Positions 33,301 to 41,315 of a stretch of DNA of 64,000 nt are shown here, piece by piece. Numbering within the stretch: the first letter of the stretch is position 1; every line of letters starts with the position of its first letter. The position numbers were made by a program, and so were the translations under genes. The notes beneath the pieces are model-generated. The model saw nothing but the letters and a program-made list of their open reading frames with translations, was not told the origin of the DNA and searched no databases. The DNA comes from Brevundimonas sp. Root1279. GTDB taxonomy: Bacteria; Pseudomonadota; Alphaproteobacteria; Caulobacterales; Caulobacteraceae. The stretch covers positions 62,001-126,000 of the forward strand of contig NZ_LMEB01000010.1 in assembly GCF_001425945.1 (NCBI RefSeq). Reading direction: 5' to 3'.

Positions 33301-36148
33301 CATTGCCGGATCCGCCGATGATGAGGTTCAGGCCGGGGCCGCCGTGGATGACGTCATGGCCCTCATTGCCCTTGATCACGTCGTCGCCGCCGGCGTCGGT
33401 GATGATGTCGTTGCCGACGCCGCCGTCGATGTTGTCATTGCCCTGGCCGCCTTCGATCCGGTCGTTGCCGCCGTCCCCCCAGATCGTGTCGTCGCCGATA
33501 CTGGCGATCAGGGTGTCATTGAGGGCGCTGCCCCCGAGGACGACGTGATCGACGCCGTTGTAGCGGAGGTAGCTGACCGCCGGTCCAGGATCAGCGCTGC
33601 CGGCCCCGGGATTGCGGTCGACCAGCGGAACAGTGCCCGCCTGGGTCGGATCGAGGTTCCCGAGACCAGCGTTGAACTGGGCGTCGCCATCGGCATCCAC
33701 ATCGAGGCGATCAACCTCGAGGATGTAGGTCGGCGTTGAGAACACGTCGATCGGAAGGTGGTCCGTGTTGGAGTTCGCCATGATCAGGCTGGCGAAGGAG
33801 TTCTGCTCCAGCTCATTGATGAAGTTCATGCCTGCGGTGCGCGCCAGGTAGTAGAAGCGGTCGCCGTTCTGGAGAGCTTCGAGCTGGGTCTCGAACACGA
33901 AGTTGAAGGTCGAGCCCAGCATGCCGCCGAAGGGCATGACCGCCTCGGCCAGGCCGCCGATCCACAGGTCGACCTCGTCGAGGCCCGTGACGCTGTCGGT
34001 CCCGACATTGGCCCAGGCGCCTTCGCTGTTCAGATAGTCGACGGCGTCAGCCGGCGCGCCCACGCCTCCGAACACGATCAGCATCGCCGCGTCGCGCTTG
34101 GCCTCGTAGCCGACCGCCCCTGTAACCGACGGGTGGGTGCCGTAGGCGGCGATGAAGTTGACGATCGACATCTGGTGCTTGAGGTGCAGCGCCAGATCGT
34201 ACCAGCTCTCATACGGCCTGAGCTGAGCGTCGCCGGTCTGATCGTAGAAGGTCTTGCGCGCGTCGTTCAGGGTGGCCACCCCCGTCTCCCGCCCGCGGGC
34301 CAGGTTGATCGCCGCGAGGTCGAGCGGCAAGCCGAGCAGGCTGTTGCGCAGAGCGTCGGTGACGAACTCGTCGATCTCGTTGGCGACCTGACGAGTCATG
34401 CCGCGGATGACCGCGCCCGCCGCCACGTCAGCGTCGATCGTGCCGCCCGCATCGAACTCGACCGGATTGAGGAAGGCCTGGATCAGGCCGATGTGGTCGG
34501 CCGTGAAGTTCGGATCGTACCGATCGATGGTCTCGGTCAGCATCGAGTGGCCGAAGCGATAGACCGTATGGGCGAACTCCGCGACGATCGAGGGATCGAC
34601 AGTCACGTCATAGCCGACCGGCGCCACGAAGACGTCGATCTGCGGCTGCAATTTCCGCGCGAAGTCCTCGAACACGAGGTGCTGGTACTGCATCTCGGTG
34701 GCGAATTTCGCGGCCTGGAACAGGCGTTCGCCGTTCCAGTCGAAAGCGTCCGGATTCAGGTTGGCCAGGTTCAGCGCCTGGAAGGCCCCCAGCGACAGCG
34801 GCGTGTCCAGCCAGTCGTTCAGGAAGGCCAGGTGCTCGGCGGCCGTGAACTCCGGATCATCCAGGGAGTCGAGAACGAGCGCCTTGGAGAAGTCGACTTG
34901 CCGGTTGTGCTCCGAGTGGAAGACATGGTGCACGGCGGTCAGGCCGATGTTCTCGTTCACCCGGCCGTCGCCGGCGATGAAGTGCGCATTGAGCAGCGCC
35001 GCATCATACTGGCCGGCGGGAAGCGGCTGACCTGTCTGTTCATTGAAGGGATTGGCCGCATGGGCGATGTCGAGCAGGAAGGAGTGCCCGCTCTTCGTCG
35101 CCAGGGTGGCGTCTACGGGAGCCCCGGGCGTTCCCGACGTCCAGACGCCATTGATCAGCAACTGCGGGAAGCCGTTCGCGCCGGGTATGAAGTTGCCATA
35201 GAGGTCGGTGCGAACGAGCGGGATGGCGGCGGCGTCGTAGTCATCCAGCGCAATGCCCATCAGCAGAGCTTGCGCTTTCACAGCGGCCCAGGTGGCCATG
35301 CCGCCGTTGTCGCCTTGGATCAGCTTGCCCGTGGCTTCCGGTGAACCGTTCGGCCCCGTGAAGGTGTAGCCGCGCAGGAAAACCTGGTGCGACGGGTGCG
35401 AGGAATAGGTCTGGTTCTGGTCGACGTAGGGCGAGGTGGCGTTGACGGCCTCGCCGCCGGCGACGTTGGCCCGGGTCAACAGCATGAAGTTGGTGGGCGA
35501 GCCGACGACGAAGAGCGGATCATCCGGCTGGAGGGGGACGAAGACCGTGCCGCTGCCGCCCTTGTTCACCAGGTCGAGCCCGTGATCGAAGAACTGGCCA
35601 AACAGGGTCATCCACGAATTGAACGGGGCTGACAGGCCCTCGTCCGGGGCCCGATTGGGGATGTGGTAGAGGAAGACCCCTGGCTCGATCTCGGTCTGGG
35701 TGGCGTCGAGCCCCTGTTCGAGCGCCAGCTCATAGGCGGCCGTCGCGGCCGGGTTTCGGCTGGTCATGTCGACGAGCAGGTTTGAGATCGTCCTCGGCTG
35801 CGCGTCAGTGACGAGCGCTCCAGGCTGGTTGGGGGTCGGATTGTAGTTGACCCCCTGCCGGTCGTAGTCCGCCGGCGTCATGCGCGGGAACGGCTGGTCA
35901 GCCTGGCCGAAGTCGGATTGGCCGTCGGTCAGCAGGTTATTGAAGATGCCGCTGACGGTGCGCAGCCCGAATGAGTGGTTCGGCGATCCATCAACCAGCG
36001 CGAGGAGACTGGTGCGGCCGGCGGTGAGCTCGGCGGCGGTGACCGCCGTCCCGTCATTGAACGTGGAGCCGGTGGCGGCCGCGTGCTGCTCTGCGATTTT
36101 GATCTGGGCGAGAATGAAAACCAGATCGCTCCTAATGAAATTCGCCAT
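30323..36148 (-). CDS. RTX-tailed animal-type heme peroxidase 1
   Basis: A 1941-residue predicted secreted peroxidase. The N-terminal ~680 residues are an animal-type (myeloperoxidase-cyclooxygenase) heme domain with all core residues: distal His189 in FFDHGLD, calcium loop SPYVDQNQTY, Arg396 with Glu399 in RVNE, and proximal His534 in YRFGHSM. RTX nonapeptides follow, then a beta-rich linker with a cadherin-like part, further RTX modules (DTIVELAGEGxDSIETTL...ANVENL) and an acidic tail with PQVLP motifs ending DDWAL. No Sec signal; type I export is expected. A GTAAGGG ribosome site supports the start. It lies 90 bases downstream of a second, similar gene. Likely makes hypohalous or radical oxidants outside the cell; substrate unproven. 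Confidence 0.92.
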   Translation of the reverse strand: MANFIRSDLVFILAQIKIAEQHAAATGSTFNDGTAVTAAELTAGRTSLLALVDGSPNHSFGLRTVSGIFNNLLTDGQSDFGQADQPFPRMTPADYDRQGVNYNPTPNQPGALVTDAQPRTISNLLVDMTSRNPAATAAYELALEQGLDATQTEIEPGVFLYHIPNRAPDEGLSAPFNSWMTLFGQFFDHGLDLVNKGGSGTVFVPLQPDDPLFVVGSPTNFMLLTRANVAGGEAVNATSPYVDQNQTYSSHPSHQVFLRGYTFTGPNGSPEATGKLIQGDNGGMATWAAVKAQALLMGIALDDYDAAAIPLVRTDLYGNFIPGANGFPQLLINGVWTSGTPGAPVDATLATKSGHSFLLDIAHAANPFNEQTGQPLPAGQYDAALLNAHFIAGDGRVNENIGLTAVHHVFHSEHNRQVDFSKALVLDSLDDPEFTAAEHLAFLNDWLDTPLSLGAFQALNLANLNPDAFDWNGERLFQAAKFATEMQYQHLVFEDFARKLQPQIDVFVAPVGYDVTVDPSIVAEFAHTVYRFGHSMLTETIDRYDPNFTADHIGLIQAFLNPVEFDAGGTIDADVAAGAVIRGMTRQVANEIDEFVTDALRNSLLGLPLDLAAINLARGRETGVATLNDARKTFYDQTGDAQLRPYESWYDLALHLKHQMSIVNFIAAYGTHPSVTGAVGYEAKRDAAMLIVFGGVGAPADAVDYLNSEGAWANVGTDSVTGLDEVDLWIGGLAEAVMPFGGMLGSTFNFVFETQLEALQNGDRFYYLARTAGMNFINELEQNSFASLIMANSNTDHLPIDVFSTPTYILEVDRLDVDADGDAQFNAGLGNLDPTQAGTVPLVDRNPGAGSADPGPAVSYLRYNGVDHVVLGGSALNDTLIASIGDDTIWGDGGNDRIEGGQGNDNIDGGVGNDIITDAGGDDVIKGNEGHDVIHGGPGLNLIIGGSGNDYLITGEDSSEVFAGTGNDFIFGSTFNEGMQGNEGDDWIEIGTQDGAPGDNFDPFGRDQIAGHDVFFGNGGFDEFVGEGGDDVMTGSFGVNRMEGMSGFDWAAYYTLPSVLADLNLPAFDETPIPPTPNTATDRYANVEGLSGSAGNDQLFGSDVADLAAQGLVGGVLQFTEGARGSVLNAAGIARIAGLQDIVGIGVVQFSTGNIILGGGGSDVIEGRGGNDILDGDRFLQARIGVFDANNVQIASFASMGGALNAAMLAGTYNPGQLRIVREIVNGGAVGDIDVARFSGIREDYDIINNGNGSYTIVHARGTLADGTDVLRNIELLRFSDGLTGTVDFAISALDTAVAQADAFSITETGTLNGNVLANNGGGADITIPAGNILAVSAVNGSTAAIGNATVLASGATLTLNVDGTFSYNPGLIFRSLPGPLSGASNTTAFDTFTYTLAGGNTATVTITINGQDSIGDVLNGTAANDSLWGGAGNDTLNGLGGLDTANYSQSGNGVNVSLNANQASNDGSGAVDTLNSIENVTGSNFNDTLVGNALGNMLIGGSGADTLVGVGGADTLVGGAGAANTMIGGLGDDHYVVSASDTIVELAGEGIDSIETTLNTYTQRANVENLSFAGAGNFTGSGNALANIITGSGGTDTLYGAGGNDTLVGAGGVDTVTYAAAAGSVNANLTAMRASVDGDGGADTFVGVENLTGSAFADLLVGNADVNVLNGGLARDTLLGFGGNDVLHGGSGVSNQLQGGLGDDLYVLTAAGDTIVELAGDGVDSVQSLSSYHVLAANVENVTYTGVGNFTGIGNAIDNVIIGGVGADTLTGGGGNDALTGGAGNDLAVMSGLQASYTVVAVAGGYQITDSVIGRDGVDQLLGVERVRFSNGATVLLSTLVSAPAPAAEPKSAAPQVIPAVSDAKGSGPQVLPGSDEFLVSGGAFAALAKAENPLSPLVLPGDESRHIPLWRQMLQNDDLGFAVRDADFGGSGAVDDWAL

Positions 36149-36182
36149 AGCCCTTACCCCGCTCTCGGAGGGCGGCGACCGT

Positions 36183-36214
36183 GGCCGGGCCCTCGATTGT
36201 TGCTGGGCCCGGCC
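36183..36214 (-). terminator. Strong GC hairpin between the two peroxidase genes
   Basis: Perfect 10-bp arms GGCCGGGCCC (36183-36192) and complement (36205-36214) with a 12-base loop, in the 89-base gap between two co-directional genes. No T run follows, so it may attenuate, stabilise the upstream mRNA end, or end transcription with Rho. Confidence 0.5.
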
Positions 36215-36237
36215 GCGGGGGCCGGGGCCCTATTGCG

Positions 36238-39200
36238 TCAGAAGAACCAGTCGTCGCGGGGGTCTCCGTCGCCCCTGAACCACTCGCCGCCGTGGTCGAC
36301 GCGGACGGCGAACCGCCCGTCATCCACCTGATCGTTCCAGGCCGCCTTCCATCTGGGGCCCGCCATTTCCGCGTCGAGCGGCGGCAGGACGGGCGGCAGG
36401 TCGCCGCCCTTGAAGACGAAGTCGTCGATCGCCGGGATCACCTGCGCCACGTCGATGCCCTTGAGGACGAAGTCTTCGACAGGGGGCAGGACCGGCGGAT
36501 CGGTGACGTGGTCCTTCGCCGCGGGCAGGACCGAGGGCCCCGCTTCCTTGGCGCTCACCGCCGGCGCCGCGGCCAGGGTGGAGAGGAGCACGGTGGCCCC
36601 GTTGGTGAACCGGACCCGCTCGATGCCGATCAACTGGTCGACGCCATCGCGGCCGCCGATCAGGTCGGTGATCTGGAAGCCGCCGGCCACCGCGGTCACG
36701 ATGTAGTTGGCCTGCAGGCCTGACAGGATCGCCAGGTCCTGGCCTCCACCGCCGTTCAGGGTGTCGTTGCCGAGGCCGCCCGTGAGGGTGTCGGCCCCCG
36801 CACCGCCGGTGATGACGTTCGCCAGCGCATTGCCGATGCCGGCGAAATTACCGGCGCCGGTATAGGTCAGGTTCTCGATGTTCGCGCCGAGGCTCCGGCC
36901 GGCCAGAGAGGTCTCGATGGTGTCGGTCCCCTCCCCGGCGAGTTCGACCACCGTGTCATTTGCGTCGAGGATGTAGACATCGTCGCCGGCCCCGCCCTGC
37001 AACTGATTGGCTGCGCCGGAACCGCCGCGCAGGGTGTCGTTGCCGAGCTGGCCGAGCAGGATGTCGGCCCCGTCGAGGCCCCAGAGCGTATCGCCTCCGG
37101 CCCCGCCGTTGAGCGTGTTGGCGCCGGCGCCGCCCGTCAGGGAATCTGCGAAGGCCGAGCCGGTCACGTTCTCGAAGCCGGTGAGGCTGTCGACCCCGCC
37201 TTCGCCGTCGTTTGACGCGGTCTGGAGCGCGAGGTTGACCGTCACGCCCGCCGCCACTGCGACATACGTCGCCCAGTCGACGCCGCCGCCGCCGATCAGG
37301 CTGTCATTGCCGCCACGGCCGCTCAGGATGTCGTTGCCGCCGCCGCCGGTGATGACATTGGCCAGGGCGTTGCCGATGCCGATAAAGGCCCCGCCGCCGG
37401 TATAGGTCAGGTTCTCGACGTTGGCCGCCACGGTGCGGACCGCGAGGGTGGTCTCGATCCTGTCGACGCCCTCCCCGGCGAGTTCGACGACCGTGTCGTT
37501 GACGTCGAGGACGTAGACATCGTCGCCGAGGCCGCCCTGCAACTGATTGAGCGCGCCCAGACCACCACGCAGGGTGTCGTTGCCGGCCATGCCCAGAAGG
37601 ACATCCGCCCCGCCCCCGCCGCTCAGGTCGTCGCCGGAAACGCCGCCGATCATGACCTGGACCAGTTCGTTGCCGCCCAGGACGAGCCCGGGACCAGCGA
37701 GATAGTTGGCGCGGATCTGTTCGACCTCGGATCCGGCCGTCAGCGTCCAGTTGGCGCTGGCGTAGACGATGTCCACGCCGCCGCCGGCCGTCTCGCCCAC
37801 AGTGTCGCCCGCATTGTCGACGTAGTAGCGGTCGCCGCCGCCGCCGCCGGTCATGGAGTCCGCCCCAGCCCCGCCATCGATGATGTTGGCGGTGTTGGTG
37901 GCGATCAGAATGTCGTTGAAGGCGCTGCCGGTGACGTTTTCAAAGCCGCTCAGGGTATCGCCCTGAGCATGGCCGCCGGTGACGGTTCCGAGCAGCAGAT
38001 GGATGCTCACCGCGGCGTTCGAACTGCGGTAGCTGACCGTGTCGTTGCCGGCGCCGCCGATCAGGGCGTCCGCGCCGGCGCCGCCCTCGAAGGTGTTGTT
38101 GGCGCCGTCGCCGGTAAGGAGGTCGTTGAAGCCGCTGCCGACAATGTTCTCGACATTGACCGCGACGTCGCCTTCCGCAGTGCCCCCGTCGCCCTCATTC
38201 GGCAGGAAGCGGCCGGCGGGCACGAGCAGGCTGACCGTCACCCCGGCGCCCGAGGCGCTGTAGTCGATGGTGTCGATGCCCTCGCCGCCATCGAAGGCGT
38301 CATCGGCTCCGTTCCCGCCGACCATCCAGTCGTTGCCGGCGTCGCCGTTGAGGAAGTCCTTGCCGTCGTTGCCGTAGATGATGTCGTCGCCGGCTCCGCC
38401 GCGCAGGACGTCGTCATTGCCGTTGCCGTTCAGGATATCGTTGCCGTCGCCGCCGTAGAGGAATGCGTCCTGTGCGTTGAGGCTGGCGTTGAGGACGTCG
38501 TCGCCCCCCTCACCGTGCAAGGCGTCCTTGCCGCCCCCGCCGCCTATCGTGTCGTTGCCGTCGCCGCCGTAGATGGTGTCGTTGCTGTCGGTGCCGGTGA
38601 TGGCGTTGTTCAGGGCGTTGCCGACCAAAACCAGGTCAAGCGCAGAGTTGTTGAAGTCGCTGAAGTTGCGATTCACCTGCCCGGCCGTCATGGCGACCGT
38701 GTCGGTCGTCTCGAAGGTGTCCCAGTGGAGGTGGGTCAGGCCGGTGTTGCGCGCGATCAGGTCGGAGAAATGCTCCGAGTCGATGTCGCGCAGCAGCATC
38801 GTCCCGTCGAACTGGTTGATATAATAGAACCGGTCGCCGTCCTGCAGCCGGTCAAGCTGCTCCTGGAAGATCCAGGTGAAGGTCGAACCCATCTGGCTGG
38901 CGCCGAAGGAGGCTTCAGCCAGGCCGCCGATCCACAGGTCGACATCGTTCACATGACTGATGCCGGTGCCGTTGAGCAGACCGTTGCCGGGATCGATGAC
39001 GTCCTCGCCGTAGACCGCCTTGAAGCGGGCAAGCAGGTCGGCGCGCTCGGCCGCATTCCCACGCAGGGCGGCACCGAACTGATCCCAGTTGGCATAGGGC
39101 GACAGCTGGGGAATGCCAGCCTCAGTAGAGTAATCCGAAGCCTGGCCATTCTGCTGCAGCAAGGAGGTGTTGCCGCTGATGTAGGCGCGGAACTCATTGA

Positions 39201-40827
39201 GCGAGGGCAGGCCCAACTCGCGGCCGCGCATCAGGTTGGCGGCGCCGAGATCGAGCGGCAGGCCGAGCAGCATGCTGCGCACCGCCTCGACGATGCTGTG
39301 GTCGATACGCTGATGCTCGACCCGCATCAGGCCACCCATCAGCGGCGCCGCGCCGCCCGGGACTTCCGGATGGCTCGCGTCACCGCCCGCGAACATCGAC
39401 GGATTGAGGAAGGCGTCGATCAGGGACACCTCCTGCAGCACGCCGTTAGCGTCGAGGTAGGGAATGGTCTCGTTGATCATCGAGTGACCGACCCGGTACA
39501 TCGCGCCGGCGAACTCGTCGGAGATGGCCGCATTGACCGCGGGGTTATAGCCGTCGAAGCCGTGGTCGCCCGCGCCCGGCAGGGTGCCGGACATCTTCTC
39601 GGCGAACTCGTCGAAGACGGTCCGCTGGTACTGGGCGACGGTGACCGCCTTGGCCGCCTGGAAGATCTGCTCGGCGGTCCATTCCGGATGCAGGGCGGCG
39701 ATCTTGTCCGCCTGGAAATTGTGTTCGCGGTGGAAGACCGTGTGCACCGCCGTCAGCGCCACGTTCTCATTCGGCCGGTGGTCGCCGGCCACGTAGTAGG
39801 ACAGCAGGGCTTCAAGGCTGAAGTTCGCGTTGGCCCCGCCGCTCTGGGCGTAGGGCGATGCATCGAAGTCGTTCTTGTCGCCGATCAGCGGCGTGAACAG
39901 GCCGTCGCCGATGTCGCCGAAATCACGAAAATCGAGCGCGCCCTGCAGGTAGGTCCAGGCGGCGAAGTCGCCGCCCGCCACGGCCGCCATAGCCAAGGCC
40001 GTATCAAGGTCGGCCTGGCTCACCCCGTTGTTGAGCAGGACGTCGGCATAGGTCGGCAGGTTGCCGCGGCTCACGCCGTCCGGGCCGATCTCGAGGGAGC
40101 CGTCAAGCAGGCGATGGGTCTTGATCAGATCGCCGTTGCCGTCGCGCATGATGTCGCCGTTGGCGTCCCGCGCAGTCTCGCGCAGCAGGAACTGCAAGGC
40201 AGCCGTCGAACCATAGGTCTGGTTCTGGTCGACAAACGGCGACGTCATGTTCAGGCGCTCGGTCCCGTTGACGTTGTCCAGCGTGATGACGCCGTTGATG
40301 TCCACGGTGTAGCGGGCCGCGCGACCGCCGATCAGGAATTGCAGCTGCGGCGGGACGCCTTGGGCGATGATGTTGTCGGTGACGTCGATGTTGAGCCCGG
40401 GATTCGCCGCAGCGATCGCAGCGAGCTGCGCGTTGATCGTGCTCAGGTCGACGAACTGGCTACCGCCGCCGCGCGCGTAGAAGTCGAGGCCGTGGTCGAA
40501 GAACTGGCCAAAGGACATCATCAGCAGATTGGTGTTCGCCGTGCTGGGCACGTCGATCGACAGGCCGTCGCCGCCGACGAACTGCGAGACCACATTGGAG
40601 ACCAGTCGCTCGTTCGGCAGCGGCGCTCCGCTGGCGCCGGTGACCCGCACGCCGTTGACGGTGCTGGTTTCCGGATGGGCCGGCGTCAGCCTCAGGAACG
40701 GCTGGTTGGAGTTGCCCCAGGTCGGATGGGCGGCATTGTTGCCGAAGCCGCTCGGCACGCGAACCTGCCCATTGGCGATCTCGCCTGCCAGGAAGCTGAG
40801 ATCATTCGCCCGTAGTGAGATCGGCAT
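36238..40827 (-). CDS. RTX-tailed animal-type heme peroxidase 2
   Basis: A 1529-residue paralogue of the neighbouring peroxidase. The ATG at 40827 is preceded by GGAGG. Heme-domain residues are complete: His112 in FFDHGLD, calcium loop SPFVDQNQTYGS, Arg351 and Glu354 in RPNE, proximal His448 in YRVGHSM. After about residue 680 come RTX nonapeptides (GGDGNDTIGGGGGKDALHGEGGDD) and three copies of the module T-x-GG-GDD-x-Y-x-x-x-x-DTVVELAGEG...ANxENLTYTG. The tail has repeated xVLPxxxDFVxKG motifs and ends DDWFF. No Sec signal. Tandem arrangement and like tails suggest duplication; the heme domains have diverged widely, so the two may differ in substrate. Confidence 0.92.
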   Translation of the reverse strand: MPISLRANDLSFLAGEIANGQVRVPSGFGNNAAHPTWGNSNQPFLRLTPAHPETSTVNGVRVTGASGAPLPNERLVSNVVSQFVGGDGLSIDVPSTANTNLLMMSFGQFFDHGLDFYARGGGSQFVDLSTINAQLAAIAAANPGLNIDVTDNIIAQGVPPQLQFLIGGRAARYTVDINGVITLDNVNGTERLNMTSPFVDQNQTYGSTAALQFLLRETARDANGDIMRDGNGDLIKTHRLLDGSLEIGPDGVSRGNLPTYADVLLNNGVSQADLDTALAMAAVAGGDFAAWTYLQGALDFRDFGDIGDGLFTPLIGDKNDFDASPYAQSGGANANFSLEALLSYYVAGDHRPNENVALTAVHTVFHREHNFQADKIAALHPEWTAEQIFQAAKAVTVAQYQRTVFDEFAEKMSGTLPGAGDHGFDGYNPAVNAAISDEFAGAMYRVGHSMINETIPYLDANGVLQEVSLIDAFLNPSMFAGGDASHPEVPGGAAPLMGGLMRVEHQRIDHSIVEAVRSMLLGLPLDLGAANLMRGRELGLPSLNEFRAYISGNTSLLQQNGQASDYSTEAGIPQLSPYANWDQFGAALRGNAAERADLLARFKAVYGEDVIDPGNGLLNGTGISHVNDVDLWIGGLAEASFGASQMGSTFTWIFQEQLDRLQDGDRFYYINQFDGTMLLRDIDSEHFSDLIARNTGLTHLHWDTFETTDTVAMTAGQVNRNFSDFNNSALDLVLVGNALNNAITGTDSNDTIYGGDGNDTIGGGGGKDALHGEGGDDVLNASLNAQDAFLYGGDGNDILNGNGNDDVLRGGAGDDIIYGNDGKDFLNGDAGNDWMVGGNGADDAFDGGEGIDTIDYSASGAGVTVSLLVPAGRFLPNEGDGGTAEGDVAVNVENIVGSGFNDLLTGDGANNTFEGGAGADALIGGAGNDTVSYRSSNAAVSIHLLLGTVTGGHAQGDTLSGFENVTGSAFNDILIATNTANIIDGGAGADSMTGGGGGDRYYVDNAGDTVGETAGGGVDIVYASANWTLTAGSEVEQIRANYLAGPGLVLGGNELVQVMIGGVSGDDLSGGGGADVLLGMAGNDTLRGGLGALNQLQGGLGDDVYVLDVNDTVVELAGEGVDRIETTLAVRTVAANVENLTYTGGGAFIGIGNALANVITGGGGNDILSGRGGNDSLIGGGGVDWATYVAVAAGVTVNLALQTASNDGEGGVDSLTGFENVTGSAFADSLTGGAGANTLNGGAGGDTLWGLDGADILLGQLGNDTLRGGSGAANQLQGGAGDDVYILDANDTVVELAGEGTDTIETSLAGRSLGANIENLTYTGAGNFAGIGNALANVITGGAGADTLTGGLGNDTLNGGGGQDLAILSGLQANYIVTAVAGGFQITDLIGGRDGVDQLIGIERVRFTNGATVLLSTLAAAPAVSAKEAGPSVLPAAKDHVTDPPVLPPVEDFVLKGIDVAQVIPAIDDFVFKGGDLPPVLPPLDAEMAGPRWKAAWNDQVDDGRFAVRVDHGGEWFRGDGDPRDDWFF

Positions 40828-41122
40828 AGCAACTACCTCCAGCCGCAATCCTTAGTAATCGTCAGTAGTTCGCGCCCACGTTCGACCTCCGTACGCGCGA
40901 CATAAAGTTGTTCTATCGAGAGTTGTCGACAGCGCTGGACACGCAGGATCGGGGCCCCATGGATCAGAAAGGCGAGTGCGTCCCAGCCCCGGACGCGGGC
41001 GGCCCAACCCCGGCGTTTCCGCATCATTCCCACCATAGCTACCCTCCAGCAGCCGCCCATGACTGGTCATCGCCCCGGAGGGCCACGCACAGGTTCGTCT
41101 TTGTCGGATACTGCCGGGGAGA

Positions 41123-41146
41123 TTCTAGCCCACGAGCGGGCTAGAA
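41123..41146. promoter_or_regulatory. TTCTAGCCC inverted repeat
   Basis: Perfect 9-bp arms TTCTAGCCC and GGGCTAGAA around a 6-base spacer, about 300 bases upstream of peroxidase 2. It could be an operator or a transcript-end hairpin; no T run follows on either strand. Confidence 0.45.
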
Positions 41147-41266
41147 ATAGCCTCGATCTCGCCCCTACTTTGACGCACGTTTACTGATTTGAACCAGAGA
41201 ACGCTGATCGTCTATTGTCCTTAGGGGATACATACTTTGGACTGCCGACGAATCTATCTCGATCGG

Positions 41267-41286
41267 TCTAGGGTGGACGACCTAGA
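41267..41286 (-). terminator. TCTAGG-N8-CCTAGA hairpin after halogenase operon
   Basis: Six-base arms with an 8-base loop, 29 bases beyond the stop of the last halogenase gene. The stem is short and lacks a T run; it may equally be a protein-binding dyad. Confidence 0.3.
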
Positions 41287-41315
41287 GAGCCCTTAGACGC
41301 GGCCCGACCGGGCTT

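Larger units (their letters stand above)
40828..41315. other. Intergenic region between halogenase operon end and peroxidase 2
   Basis: About 490 bases, lower in GC than the flanks, without a supported gene. It should carry the peroxidase promoter (minus strand) and the end of the halogenase transcript. Two CTAG-containing inverted repeats are present (41123-41146, 41267-41286). Confidence 0.6.

Noticed and set aside
40927..40940. CGACAGCGCTGGAC as a further LacI operator before peroxidase 2
   Set aside because: The core CAGCGCTG is present but both outer ends diverge; probably chance in GC-rich DNA.
41217..41231. GTCCTTAGGGGATAC as a third copy of the CCCCCnATnGGGGTA dyad
   Set aside because: Only the GGGG half is recognisable; the left arm and spacing do not match.
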